From positions 1-47,555 of the forward strand of contig JASHYS010000160.1 in the NCBI GenBank assembly GCA_030042915.1: 47,555 nt of DNA, given 5' to 3'. Each line of letters opens with the position of its first letter. Within the stretch, counting starts at the first letter, position 1. The notes beneath the pieces are model-generated. The model did not search any database. It had not been told where the DNA came from and saw only the letters and a list, made by a program, of their open reading frames with translations. The DNA is from Acidobacteriaceae bacterium (GTDB taxonomy: Bacteria > Acidobacteriota > Terriglobia > Terriglobales > Acidobacteriaceae). Below are positions 27,086-34,947 of this stretch, piece by piece. Made by a program: the position numbers and the translations under genes.

Positions 27086-28615
27086 ATGAATCGGAGAGAA
27101 TTCCTTGCGTCGGCCGCAGCAGCTGCGGCAACCCCCACTTTCTCGAGCTTGGCCCAGCGGTCAGAGCGGTTCCGTGGCTTCCCTGCCTCGCTCTTGAAGA
27201 ACGATCCATACATCGAGAAAACGCCAGTGCCGGAGTACGATTGGGCCCCGCTGAGTGCTTACGAGGCATTCGAGGACATGAAATTTGGAGTCAGGATCCA
27301 CTGGGGAATTTACTCCCTTTGGCACCGAGGGCCCGAGTCGTGGCCGTTTCTTGGCATGTCCTTTGAGGATCGCCAAAACTACAACAACCTTTACAGGAGT
27401 TGGAATCCAGCAGGTTTCGATGCGGGTGGGTGGATGGATGTGTTCAAAGAAAGCGGCATGAAGATGATCGCTTTCACGACCAAACATCATGAAGGCTTCT
27501 GCATGTTTGATACCAGAACTCGGGTAAACAAACGCGCCAATTGGACCGCTGTTGGGGGGCCGAAAATAGAATCCTGCGATCTTCCCTATTCAATCATGGA
27601 AACGCCGTTCCGGCGGGATGTTGTGAAAGAACTCTGTGATGCAGCGCATGCGCGCAATATTAAGATCGATTTCTATTTTTCGCACCCTGATTGGTACGAC
27701 GCGGATTTTCGGCCGTATGTGTGTCATCCCTTTCAGGTGCCATCGTCAGAAGAATTGATGACTCAGGCCGATTTGCAAATGACGCGGGAAAGATTAGGCA
27801 GTCATGCCGTGGCCGTTCCCGATCCCACTGATGCTGAAGTCAATCGCATGATGGCGAGACATCGAGCACAGTTGGTGGAGCTACTAACCAACTATGGGAA
27901 GATCGACATGATCTGTCTGGATATGTGGCTGGGGCCGCGCGTCTGGCCCGAACTCAGAAAGACCGTGTTGAAGATGCGAGAACTCCAGCCACAGGTCATG
28001 TTACGAATGCGCGGCATCGGAAACTACGGAGACTACTACACCCCAGAGCGCGTCGTTCCCGGATCAAAGGAGGCGTCGGATAAGCCATGGTTCACAATCT
28101 ATCCGCTGGGCACCGACTTCTCGTATGATCCCGATGCCGCAAACTACAAAGGCTCTAAATGGATCGTGCACAGCCTGGTTGACGCTGTCGCCAAGGGCGG
28201 TGGTCTGCAGATAGGTGTCGGACCAAGTGGCCATGGCGAGTTTCATCCTGAGGCAATCCGCCAGATGAAGGGTGCGGGGAATTGGTTGAAGGTGAATGGT
28301 GAGGCGATTTACGCTACTCGTCCGCGCAGAGGCACACTTTGGTGCGAAGGTGAAACGGTTCGCTTCACGCGATCCAAAGACTCACGGTTTATCTACGCAA
28401 TTCTAACGGAATGGCCAGGAACACGGGTTGTATTAACCACAGTGCGACCAAAGGCCGGTTCGAAAGTGGAATTGCTCGGCTCAAATACGAGTTTGCCGTG
28501 GAAATTCGATTCCACGCGCGGAGCAATCATCACTTTGCCAGAGAGTTTGCAACAGCCAAACAAAAGACCATGTGACTTTGCGTGGAGCCTCAGATTCGAG
28601 GACCCTAATGGATAG
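27086..28615 (+). CDS. Tat-exported alpha-L-fucosidase, GH29 (second copy)
   Basis: Predicted retaining alpha-L-fucosidase outside the cytoplasm. ATG 27086 is chosen over GTG 27020 because it starts exactly at a Tat signal (NRREFLASAAAAAA). The 509 residues keep GH29 landmarks: MKFGVRIHWGIYSLWHRGPESWP, FTTKHHEGFCMFDT, and IDMICLDMWLG carrying the likely nucleophile Asp. A C-terminal beta domain follows. It differs clearly from the first GH29 at 14045 in signal peptide, active-site loops and length, so the two probably attack different linkages. Its stop overlaps the GH3 start by 8 bp (ATGGATAG), suggesting translational coupling. Confidence 0.9.
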   Translation: MNRREFLASAAAAAATPTFSSLAQRSERFRGFPASLLKNDPYIEKTPVPEYDWAPLSAYEAFEDMKFGVRIHWGIYSLWHRGPESWPFLGMSFEDRQNYNNLYRSWNPAGFDAGGWMDVFKESGMKMIAFTTKHHEGFCMFDTRTRVNKRANWTAVGGPKIESCDLPYSIMETPFRRDVVKELCDAAHARNIKIDFYFSHPDWYDADFRPYVCHPFQVPSSEELMTQADLQMTRERLGSHAVAVPDPTDAEVNRMMARHRAQLVELLTNYGKIDMICLDMWLGPRVWPELRKTVLKMRELQPQVMLRMRGIGNYGDYYTPERVVPGSKEASDKPWFTIYPLGTDFSYDPDAANYKGSKWIVHSLVDAVAKGGGLQIGVGPSGHGEFHPEAIRQMKGAGNWLKVNGEAIYATRPRRGTLWCEGETVRFTRSKDSRFIYAILTEWPGTRVVLTTVRPKAGSKVELLGSNTSLPWKFDSTRGAIITLPESLQQPNKRPCDFAWSLRFEDPNG

Positions 28616-31190
28616 ACTGCTCTACCCGTCGAGAAATTCCAAGGCGTTTCTCGTGCAATCATTCAAATCATTTGGCACGGCCTTGCTGCCAGTGGTTTTT
28701 GGAGTCTCCAGCATTGTTGCAGTTGCGCAGGCTCCTGTATCCGATTCCCCAATCATCGAAGCGCAGGCACGAGTTTTGCTGGCCAAGCTCACCCTTGAAC
28801 AGAAGATAGATCTGATCGGTGGCGACGGCCAATACACCCGCGCAGAACCGTCCATCGGGCTGCCTCGCTTTAAGATGTCGGACGCGTCACTGGGCGTGTG
28901 CTCGTGGGGGCCTACCGCAGCCTACGCAGGCGGAGTGGCGTTGGCTGCCACCTGGGACACGCGGTTTGCCCACCTGCTCGGTGGGAGTCTAGGCAGGGAT
29001 GCGCGGGCGCGCGGCGTGAACTTTCTGCTCGGCCCCGGCGTCAATATCGCGCGCTCTCCTGTTGCCGGTCGCAACTTCGAGTACCTCTCAGAAGATCCCT
29101 TCCTGAATTCCGCACTGGTAGCGCCCTTCATCCAGGGCGTGCAGTCTGAAGGCGTCATCGCCACCGTCAAACATTACGCCCTTAACAACGAGGAATTCGA
29201 CCGGCATAACACAAGCGCCGACGTGGATGAGCGCACCATGCGCGAGATCTACCTACCCGCTTTTGAGGCAGCAATCACCCGTGGCGGGGCCGATGCGGTG
29301 ATGAGCTCTTACAACCTGGTCAATGGCGTCCACGCAAGCGAGAATGAATTCCTCAACCTGAAAGTTCTGAAAGGCGATTGGGGATTCAAGGGCATTCTCA
29401 TGTCGGACTGGGATGCGACTTACGATGGCGTGGCCGCGGCCGCAAACGGCTTGGACTTGGAGATGCCGGACGCCAAGTTCATGAACGCTCGCAACCTAAT
29501 GCCGGCCATCAAAAGTGGGGAATTGAAGGAATCAACGATCGACGACAAGGTGCTCCGCCTGCTGCGTACCGAGCTGCGTTACGGCTTTACCACGCGCCCG
29601 CAGTTCGATCCGCGCTTCTCGATCTATTCGGTTGCCGATCGGCATATCGCACTTGACGGTGCGCTGGAAAGCATCACTTTGCTCAAGAACGATGGTAATC
29701 TGCTGCCGCTTCCGATGAGTAAGCCGATAACCGTGGCCGTGATTGGACCTGACGCCTGGCCGGCGGTGGCCGGCGGAGGTGGAGCTTCTCATTCGACGGC
29801 CTTCACCACTATGAGCATAGTGACGGGCATAGGAGATCTGCTCGGCCCCGAGGCTCACATCCTTTACTCGCGCGGGCTACCTGAGATAAACGAGGTCTTT
29901 TCTTCCACTCGCTGGGTGAATGGCGTAAAAGTCATGACTTTCCCCACCAAGAACTTCACCGGCACGCCCGAAGCCACCAGGCAACGTGAAGTGGCTGGGT
30001 GGAGGCCCGGCCAGTGGGAGGCGCCGGATATTTCGGCGCGCAGCATCCGTTACAGTGCGGAATTCAAGGCGCCGAACGCGGGGACGTATCTCCTGCTCGC
30101 GGCCGCCTCGGGCGAAGATACCTTCAAGATTTTCGTTGACGGCAAGCAGATCTTCGAGCAGATCCACGCCGAGGGCCAGGTACCCAAATCGACCTCGCTT
30201 AATCTCGTTGAAGGGCAGACGATCAAATTAACGGCCGAGTATGTGCCTTATGCTGAGGGCACGCGTTTCGGCTTTGGCCTAGCTTACGAACCAGGCTTGG
30301 TTTCTACCGAAGCGAAGCAATATGCCGCAGTTGCAGATGTGGTGGTGGTCGCTGTCGGATTCGACGCTGCGACAGAGGGCGAGGGTCATGATCGTACCTT
30401 CGCGTTACCCTGGGGACAGAACACGCTAATTGACGCCATGGTTGCGGCCAACCCTCGTACCATTGTTACGCTTACCGGCGGGGGCGGCATGGACGTGGAA
30501 CCCTGGATCGACAAGGTTCCCGTGCTTCTGCATCTTTACTACCCTGGCCAGGAGGGTGGCGCAGCGCTGGCCGATCTTCTGTTCGGTCGCCATGATCCGG
30601 AGGGAAAGCTCCCAATCAGCTTCGACCGCAGTTGGAACGAAAACCCATCTGCGAAGTGGTACTACGACCAACCTGACGCCAACACCGTGCTGCGCTCAAA
30701 GGACGAGAACGGCAAACCGCGCGACTATACCATCCAGCATGTAAGGTATGGCGACAAGTTGATGGTGGGATACCGTTACTGGATGACCGTCGGCAGGCAT
30801 CCCCTCTTCCCCTTTGGATTCGGCCTCAGCTACACCAGTTTCAGTTTCTCGAACCTTCAGGTACCGGCGACGGCCGCAGCGGGCTCAACTGTTTCAGTCA
30901 GCTTCGACGTGACCAATACCGGACACATGGAGGGCGCGGAGGTTGCCCAGCTCTATGTCTCCGATCCTTCGGCAAAGGTCGACCGTCCCGAGCGGGAATT
31001 GAGAGGCTTCGAAAAGGTCCGCCTGATGCCGGGTGAGACAAATCACGTGACCATCGATCTCGATGCCGCCGCATTTAGCTATTGGGACGAATCAGCGCAC
31101 GGGTGGACCATCGACCGGGGCAAGTTCACGGTTCACGTGGGCGATTCTAGCGAAAACACGCCACTGAGTGCCAACCTCACGTTGGAATGA
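28608..31190 (+). CDS. Exported GH3 beta-glycosidase with PA14-like insert
   Basis: Predicted beta-glucosidase or beta-xylosidase. ATG 28608 overlaps the GH29 stop and is preferred to 28572, giving 860 residues. A Sec-type signal follows (ALLPVVFGVSSIVAVAQA). The GH3 N-domain shows GLPRFKMSDASLG, VKHYALNNEE and the nucleophile MSDWD (Asp267). A beta-sandwich resembling PA14 is inserted at about residues 475-565 (AGTYLLLAAASGEDTFKIFVDGKQ). The C-terminal fibronectin-III-like domain is present (EVAQLYVSDPSAKVDRPERELRGF). PA14-bearing GH3 enzymes bind longer oligosaccharides in known cases. It ends 46 bp before the convergent GntR gene, with a stem-loop between. Confidence 0.9.
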   Translation: MDRLLYPSRNSKAFLVQSFKSFGTALLPVVFGVSSIVAVAQAPVSDSPIIEAQARVLLAKLTLEQKIDLIGGDGQYTRAEPSIGLPRFKMSDASLGVCSWGPTAAYAGGVALAATWDTRFAHLLGGSLGRDARARGVNFLLGPGVNIARSPVAGRNFEYLSEDPFLNSALVAPFIQGVQSEGVIATVKHYALNNEEFDRHNTSADVDERTMREIYLPAFEAAITRGGADAVMSSYNLVNGVHASENEFLNLKVLKGDWGFKGILMSDWDATYDGVAAAANGLDLEMPDAKFMNARNLMPAIKSGELKESTIDDKVLRLLRTELRYGFTTRPQFDPRFSIYSVADRHIALDGALESITLLKNDGNLLPLPMSKPITVAVIGPDAWPAVAGGGGASHSTAFTTMSIVTGIGDLLGPEAHILYSRGLPEINEVFSSTRWVNGVKVMTFPTKNFTGTPEATRQREVAGWRPGQWEAPDISARSIRYSAEFKAPNAGTYLLLAAASGEDTFKIFVDGKQIFEQIHAEGQVPKSTSLNLVEGQTIKLTAEYVPYAEGTRFGFGLAYEPGLVSTEAKQYAAVADVVVVAVGFDAATEGEGHDRTFALPWGQNTLIDAMVAANPRTIVTLTGGGGMDVEPWIDKVPVLLHLYYPGQEGGAALADLLFGRHDPEGKLPISFDRSWNENPSAKWYYDQPDANTVLRSKDENGKPRDYTIQHVRYGDKLMVGYRYWMTVGRHPLFPFGFGLSYTSFSFSNLQVPATAAAGSTVSVSFDVTNTGHMEGAEVAQLYVSDPSAKVDRPERELRGFEKVRLMPGETNHVTIDLDAAAFSYWDESAHGWTIDRGKFTVHVGDSSENTPLSANLTLE

Positions 31191-31203
31191 AAGTGAATGC
31201 GAT

Positions 31204-31223
31204 GGCCAAGCTGCTGCTTGGCT
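31204..31223. terminator. Stem-loop between convergent GH3 and GntR genes
   Basis: GCCAAGC (31205-31211) and GCTTGGC (31216-31222) form a perfect 7-bp stem with a 4-base loop, extendable by a G-T pair. Neither side has a long T run, so it is an imperfect, possibly bidirectional terminator. Confidence 0.5.
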
Positions 31224-31236
31224 GAGAATATTGCGC

Positions 31237-32040
31237 TTATCGGTCTTTCGTGCTCAAACCGTTCCGAGACTTCTTCCCATTTTGCTCAGGATTCTTGCTC
31301 TTCAAGCGCCAGGCGTCTTCTTTATCAAAGTTCGAGAGGCGCTTCAAGACTTGATCGAGACCATATTGAACATGCACTCGCATGGCCGTATCTGCAACAA
31401 GCGGGTCACCGTTACATATCGCCTCGGCTAGAGTTGAATGGAATTCCTCCGGCTGCTTGCGCCGGTCGGCGGCAATATCATAGAGCCAATTGAAGATGAG
31501 GACCTGCTCCTTCTCAATTGCACGGCACAGCCCCGGACAGCGGCTCAGTTCTGCGATCTGCATGTGGAATTGCATGTGGTAGGTATGCACTGAGAACAGG
31601 AATCGTGAATCCGCGCGTTCCAGACCGCACATCTTTTGTAATTCATCCAGATGCCGCGCTTTGGTGCGAAGCTGCATCTTTTCCTCTTCAGTGATGTTCT
31701 GCGCACACAGCCTTGCCGCTTGCGATTCCAGAGCCTCCCGGATGACGTTACTATCGCGGATGTCCTGTTCGCTGGGCACGCGTACCCGAGTTCCGATCCT
31801 CGGACGGCATTCAACCAGTCCTTCTGTTTCCAAGCACTTTAGGGCCTCGGTAATGGGCAAGAAACTCATGTTGAGGCGCTTTGCGAGTCGTCTGCGCGAG
31901 AGGACGTCTCCTATCGAGAGATCTCCACTGAGAATCTCATCTCGTATCTGTTGATAAGCGTGATCGGAAAGGGACCTCCGGGACCCGTCTCGGCGGTGTG
32001 GCGTACGCACAGGTTTTCTCACTTCTGATTTGCTAATCAC
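31237..32040 (-). CDS. GntR-family transcriptional regulator, FadR/FCD subfamily
   Basis: Predicted DNA-binding repressor that senses a sugar acid or similar ligand, and the best candidate for binding TGATATATCA throughout this locus. GTG 32040 is preferred because AGGA lies 7 bp upstream; a TTG at 32097 is in frame but lacks a ribosome site. The 267 residues have a winged helix-turn-helix (AYQQIRDEILSGDLSIGDVLSRRRLAKRLNMSFLPITEALKCLETEGLVE), then an all-helical FCD domain. Likely metal/ligand residues are seen in HTYHMQFHMQIAELS, EEFHSTLAEAICNGD and AMRVHVQYGL. It is divergent from the second SDR; the operator at 32146 lies in the shared control region, which points to autoregulation. It sits near the middle-right of the locus and is the only regulator gene in the window. 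Confidence 0.9.
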   Translation of the reverse strand: MISKSEVRKPVRTPHRRDGSRRSLSDHAYQQIRDEILSGDLSIGDVLSRRRLAKRLNMSFLPITEALKCLETEGLVECRPRIGTRVRVPSEQDIRDSNVIREALESQAARLCAQNITEEEKMQLRTKARHLDELQKMCGLERADSRFLFSVHTYHMQFHMQIAELSRCPGLCRAIEKEQVLIFNWLYDIAADRRKQPEEFHSTLAEAICNGDPLVADTAMRVHVQYGLDQVLKRLSNFDKEDAWRLKSKNPEQNGKKSRNGLSTKDR

Positions 32041-32145
32041 TTGTTTTTCCTGACTCAAGGGGAACCAAAAAGGGAAAAGCCCTGCTGCTTCATTCAAATA
32101 GTATCACCAAATTTGAAGTCCCCTCCCGCAGTCTGAGTCAATTTC

Positions 32146-32176
32146 TGATATATCATTAATGGGTAGTCGTTGACAA
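32146..32176 (-). promoter_or_regulatory. Operator in the GntR/SDR control region
   Basis: TGATATATCA at 32146-32155. On the minus strand TTGTCA (32176-32171) is followed by 18 bp and TATATC (32152-32147), a plausible promoter for the regulator gene with its -10 in the operator. On the plus strand the -35 for the SDR is poor. The site is 94 bp from the SDR start and 106 bp from the GntR start. Confidence 0.72.
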
Positions 32177-32248
32177 GGGTTTTTTCAATTCATTGCTCAC
32201 ATGTGCGCTACTGCCGCATATGGGGGCAGGTGAAGGAAGGCGAAGACA

Positions 32249-33001
32249 ATGGAACTGGGAGGCAAGGTGTGCCTCGTGACGGGCGGAATCAGCGGTATTG
32301 GTGCAAAAACGGCTTTGATGTTTGCCGCACGCGGTGCTTATGTTGCAGTCGCAGATCGAAATCCACCCAACGATGTCTTCGAAAGGCTTGAGGCAGCCGC
32401 AGCCGCACACGGAGGTGAAGCTCTACACATCCAGGCCGAACTAGGTTACGCCGAGGGTTGCGCTCGAACAATAGACGAGACGTGCGCTCGATGGGGACGA
32501 ATTGACGTTCTGGTGCACGCTGCCGGCACCGGAGTCCAAGGAGGATTCTTTGAAGTGACCGAGGAGACGTGGAGCGAAGCGTTTGATGTTCATGTGCATG
32601 CAGTGATGTGGCTCACTCGCGCTGCGGTGCCGCAGATGATTAAGCAGGGGGAAGGAGCAATCGTGCTCATTGCATCTGCCGCAGGACTTCGCGGCTGCCT
32701 CGGCGCAATAGCCTATGGTGTAGCCAAAGGGGCGATACCGCAATTCACGCGTACCCTCGCTCGTGAATTATCGGATTACAATATTCGAGTGAATTGCGTT
32801 TCTCCGGGCATCATTCGGACTCCTTTTCAAGATTACCTCACGGCAGATCAGGTGGAGAACAATATCAAAAACAGGATCCCACTTCATCGGGAAGGCAAAC
32901 CCGAGGACGTAGCCCGCGCGATTCTAGAGCTGGTTGAGAACGATTTCATTACTGGCGAGAACCTTGCTATCGATGGTGGAATGACGATGCGCATTGTCTA
33001 G
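32249..33001 (+). CDS. Short-chain dehydrogenase/reductase
   Basis: Cytosolic NAD(P)-dependent sugar or sugar-acid oxidoreductase; the substrate is unknown. ATG 32249 has GGAAGG at 32235-32240. The 250 residues show the cofactor loop TGGISGIGAKTALMFA, VHAAGTG in place of the usual NNAG, the catalytic Ser region (VLIASAAGLRG), an intact Tyr156-GVA-Lys160, and the C-terminal ITGENLAIDGGMTM. Unlike the SDR at 24158, the catalytic lysine is present. It is divergent from the GntR gene, a common arrangement in which the regulator controls the neighbouring enzyme that acts on its inducer. Confidence 0.9.
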   Translation: MELGGKVCLVTGGISGIGAKTALMFAARGAYVAVADRNPPNDVFERLEAAAAAHGGEALHIQAELGYAEGCARTIDETCARWGRIDVLVHAAGTGVQGGFFEVTEETWSEAFDVHVHAVMWLTRAAVPQMIKQGEGAIVLIASAAGLRGCLGAIAYGVAKGAIPQFTRTLARELSDYNIRVNCVSPGIIRTPFQDYLTADQVENNIKNRIPLHREGKPEDVARAILELVENDFITGENLAIDGGMTMRIV

Positions 33002-33002
33002 A

Positions 33003-33020
33003 CCGGGCTTTCCCGGCCCG
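33003..33020 (+). terminator. GC-rich hairpin after the second SDR
   Basis: CCGGG (33003-33007) and CCCGG (33012-33016) pair around a 4-base loop; an alternative pairing uses CGGGC and GCCCG. It starts 2 bp after the SDR stop. There is no T run, so termination strength is doubtful. Confidence 0.4.
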
Positions 33021-33036
33021 TTCATCGTCGACGGCT

Positions 33037-33048
33037 CTGATATGTCAA
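33037..33048 (-). promoter_or_regulatory. Orphan operator copy between convergent genes
   Basis: Read on the minus strand this is TTGACATATCAG, identical to the copies at 4965 and 16540; the core TGATATGTCA lies at 33038-33047. It sits between the ends of the SDR and GH39 genes, not in front of either. It could be an auxiliary looping site, drive an antisense or small RNA, or be a leftover of rearrangement. Confidence 0.4.
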
Positions 33049-33144
33049 ATCTACGAATCAACCCCGGCTCTGGGCGAGGGAAAAGAGGCGGGGCAGGTGC
33101 CGGCCAGATAAGGGATTAAGGCCGAGCGATCGCATTGCGTTCCT

Positions 33145-34872
33145 TCATTTCGAACTGTCCCGCCTGGATTCATACCAGGCTGCCAGTTCATGCCGCAGAG
33201 GTCCGTTGGAAACTGCCGCCGGCGCTTGCGGTCGCAGCTCTAGATAGAGCACTTCCCCAGGAGCTAAACGAAAATTGTGAGCTATTCGCCCTCTTTCTAT
33301 TTCTGGTAGGAACCATTGCGCTTCGGGCATGGCGTGAACTTCCAGCAAATGATGCTCGATCGGCGAGAGGTTTTGAGGGCCGCGCAGAGAATGCCAGGTC
33401 TCATAGCAACTGCCGGTGCCGGCCGCAATTCGCTCCGCCACGAGGATAGGTTTCGCCGAATCGGTCCAGGGTATTTCCAGCACGCCGGTCCATGGTTGCC
33501 GGTCACCGACTCCATAAACCGAAAGGTCCCGATACCAAAGCAGAACGCGCAGGCTTTCTCCTTCCGATGTCGCGACTAGGCCGCATCCGGGCGCTAGTGG
33601 CTCGTGCTGCAGTTCCAGGCGCCCGCCTCGCAGACGGTTGAGGAACCGGAACGCGTTGAACGTCGCCTTGGGCAACCCGTTCAGCGTCAGCAATCCATAG
33701 GTGCCGGAAAACTCGCTCTGCGGCATGCCTCCTTCTTCGAAAACATCGCTGGCTTCCCACCAGCAGAAAACGCTGCAGTCCCCGTCTACCGCCAGAGCGA
33801 GATCGCAAACAGTTGCCGCAGCGGACGCGTTGTCCACGCTCGGATTGTGGTCCCACAAGATCTTCCCGTCGGGTAGAGGAACAAGGCTGTTCCACTCCGT
33901 TATGTGGACCTGGAGATCGGGCATGGCCGAACGGCGCACAGTCTCACGGACACTTTGCACGATATCGAGAACAAACCTGCCCGGTTTATGTGGACTGCCG
34001 CGTAGCCCCTGGTATTCAAGAAACTCGTCTTGCGGATAAATATGAGTACTGATGAAATCCAGCGGCACCTTCCCGGCGGAACAGTGCGCAATGATCTCCT
34101 CGACCCATTCTGCGCGAGCTGAAACTGGCCCGCCCACCCGGAGGCGCGCGCTGACTGCCTTGATCGCCTTCGCGGAAATGTCGTACAGCTTCCAGTAATC
34201 CTGTTGCGAGCCAGTCCAAAAATCGATGTTGGGCTCGTTCCAGACCTCGAAGTACCACTGCGCGATTTCATCCAGTCCGTAGCGATCTCGGCAGTGACGG
34301 ACGAAGGCTCCTACTAATTCGCCCCATTCGGCGTAATCGTGGGGCGGCGTGACGTTCCAGTCCCAATCAGTGATTGTCTGCGTTCCCGAGGCCAGCGCCA
34401 CCGGCATGGAGGTTAACTCCACGCGAGGGCGCAGACCGATCCGCTGCAGCGCATCAAGAACCTTGTCAACCTGTGCCCAGCGAAACGCCAGACTCCCATC
34501 TTTCCGGCGCGCCACGACAGCCATGTCGTCGTGGAACAGCCCGTGAAACCGGCAGTAACGATAGCCAATATCTCGCTGCAGAATGGCTAGCTGGCGCTGC
34601 AAGTCGTCGCGCAAAAGCAGGGCGGCGTGCCCCGTCGCAATCGCGCTTTTCCAAGGATTCCGAAGCGGAGCGGAGGGTGGTGCGCCGGTGACTGAGATGA
34701 CGCACGGATGCCCGGTCGCGGCTTCGGCGCCGGCAGACTCCTGCGTCATCCCTGAGACGCTCAACGTCGCTGCCGCAACGGAGCTTACGAGACTCGATTT
34801 GAGAAAGTCGCGCCTGCTTGTATTCGCTTGGTTCGGCGAGTAGGGGGTCGTCTGTTTCGAAACACAGCTCAT
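33145..34872 (-). CDS. Tat-exported GH39-like glycosidase
   Basis: Predicted retaining beta-xylosidase or related enzyme. ATG 34872 has GGAGAG 5 bp upstream. The 575 residues start with a Tat signal (SRRDFLKSSLVSSVAAATL). The barrel has the GH39 pair: acid/base Glu213 in FEVWNEPNIDFW and the likely nucleophile Glu326 in HITEWNS. Barrel strands such as YRYCRFHGLFHDDM and FISTHIYPQDEF fit clan GH-A. A C-terminal beta domain follows (GLVATSEGESLRVLLWY). It lies 75 bp behind GH31 on the same strand and without its own operator, so it is probably the second gene of that operon. Substrate assignment within GH39 is not possible from sequence alone. Confidence 0.88.
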   Translation of the reverse strand: MSCVSKQTTPYSPNQANTSRRDFLKSSLVSSVAAATLSVSGMTQESAGAEAATGHPCVISVTGAPPSAPLRNPWKSAIATGHAALLLRDDLQRQLAILQRDIGYRYCRFHGLFHDDMAVVARRKDGSLAFRWAQVDKVLDALQRIGLRPRVELTSMPVALASGTQTITDWDWNVTPPHDYAEWGELVGAFVRHCRDRYGLDEIAQWYFEVWNEPNIDFWTGSQQDYWKLYDISAKAIKAVSARLRVGGPVSARAEWVEEIIAHCSAGKVPLDFISTHIYPQDEFLEYQGLRGSPHKPGRFVLDIVQSVRETVRRSAMPDLQVHITEWNSLVPLPDGKILWDHNPSVDNASAAATVCDLALAVDGDCSVFCWWEASDVFEEGGMPQSEFSGTYGLLTLNGLPKATFNAFRFLNRLRGGRLELQHEPLAPGCGLVATSEGESLRVLLWYRDLSVYGVGDRQPWTGVLEIPWTDSAKPILVAERIAAGTGSCYETWHSLRGPQNLSPIEHHLLEVHAMPEAQWFLPEIERGRIAHNFRLAPGEVLYLELRPQAPAAVSNGPLRHELAAWYESRRDSSK

Positions 34873-34947
34873 TTTTGCTCTCCAACGTCTACTCCCTGGC
34901 GAGAATACAGACAGGTCGCGGCCGATTTTCCCACTGAACAGAGTGAG

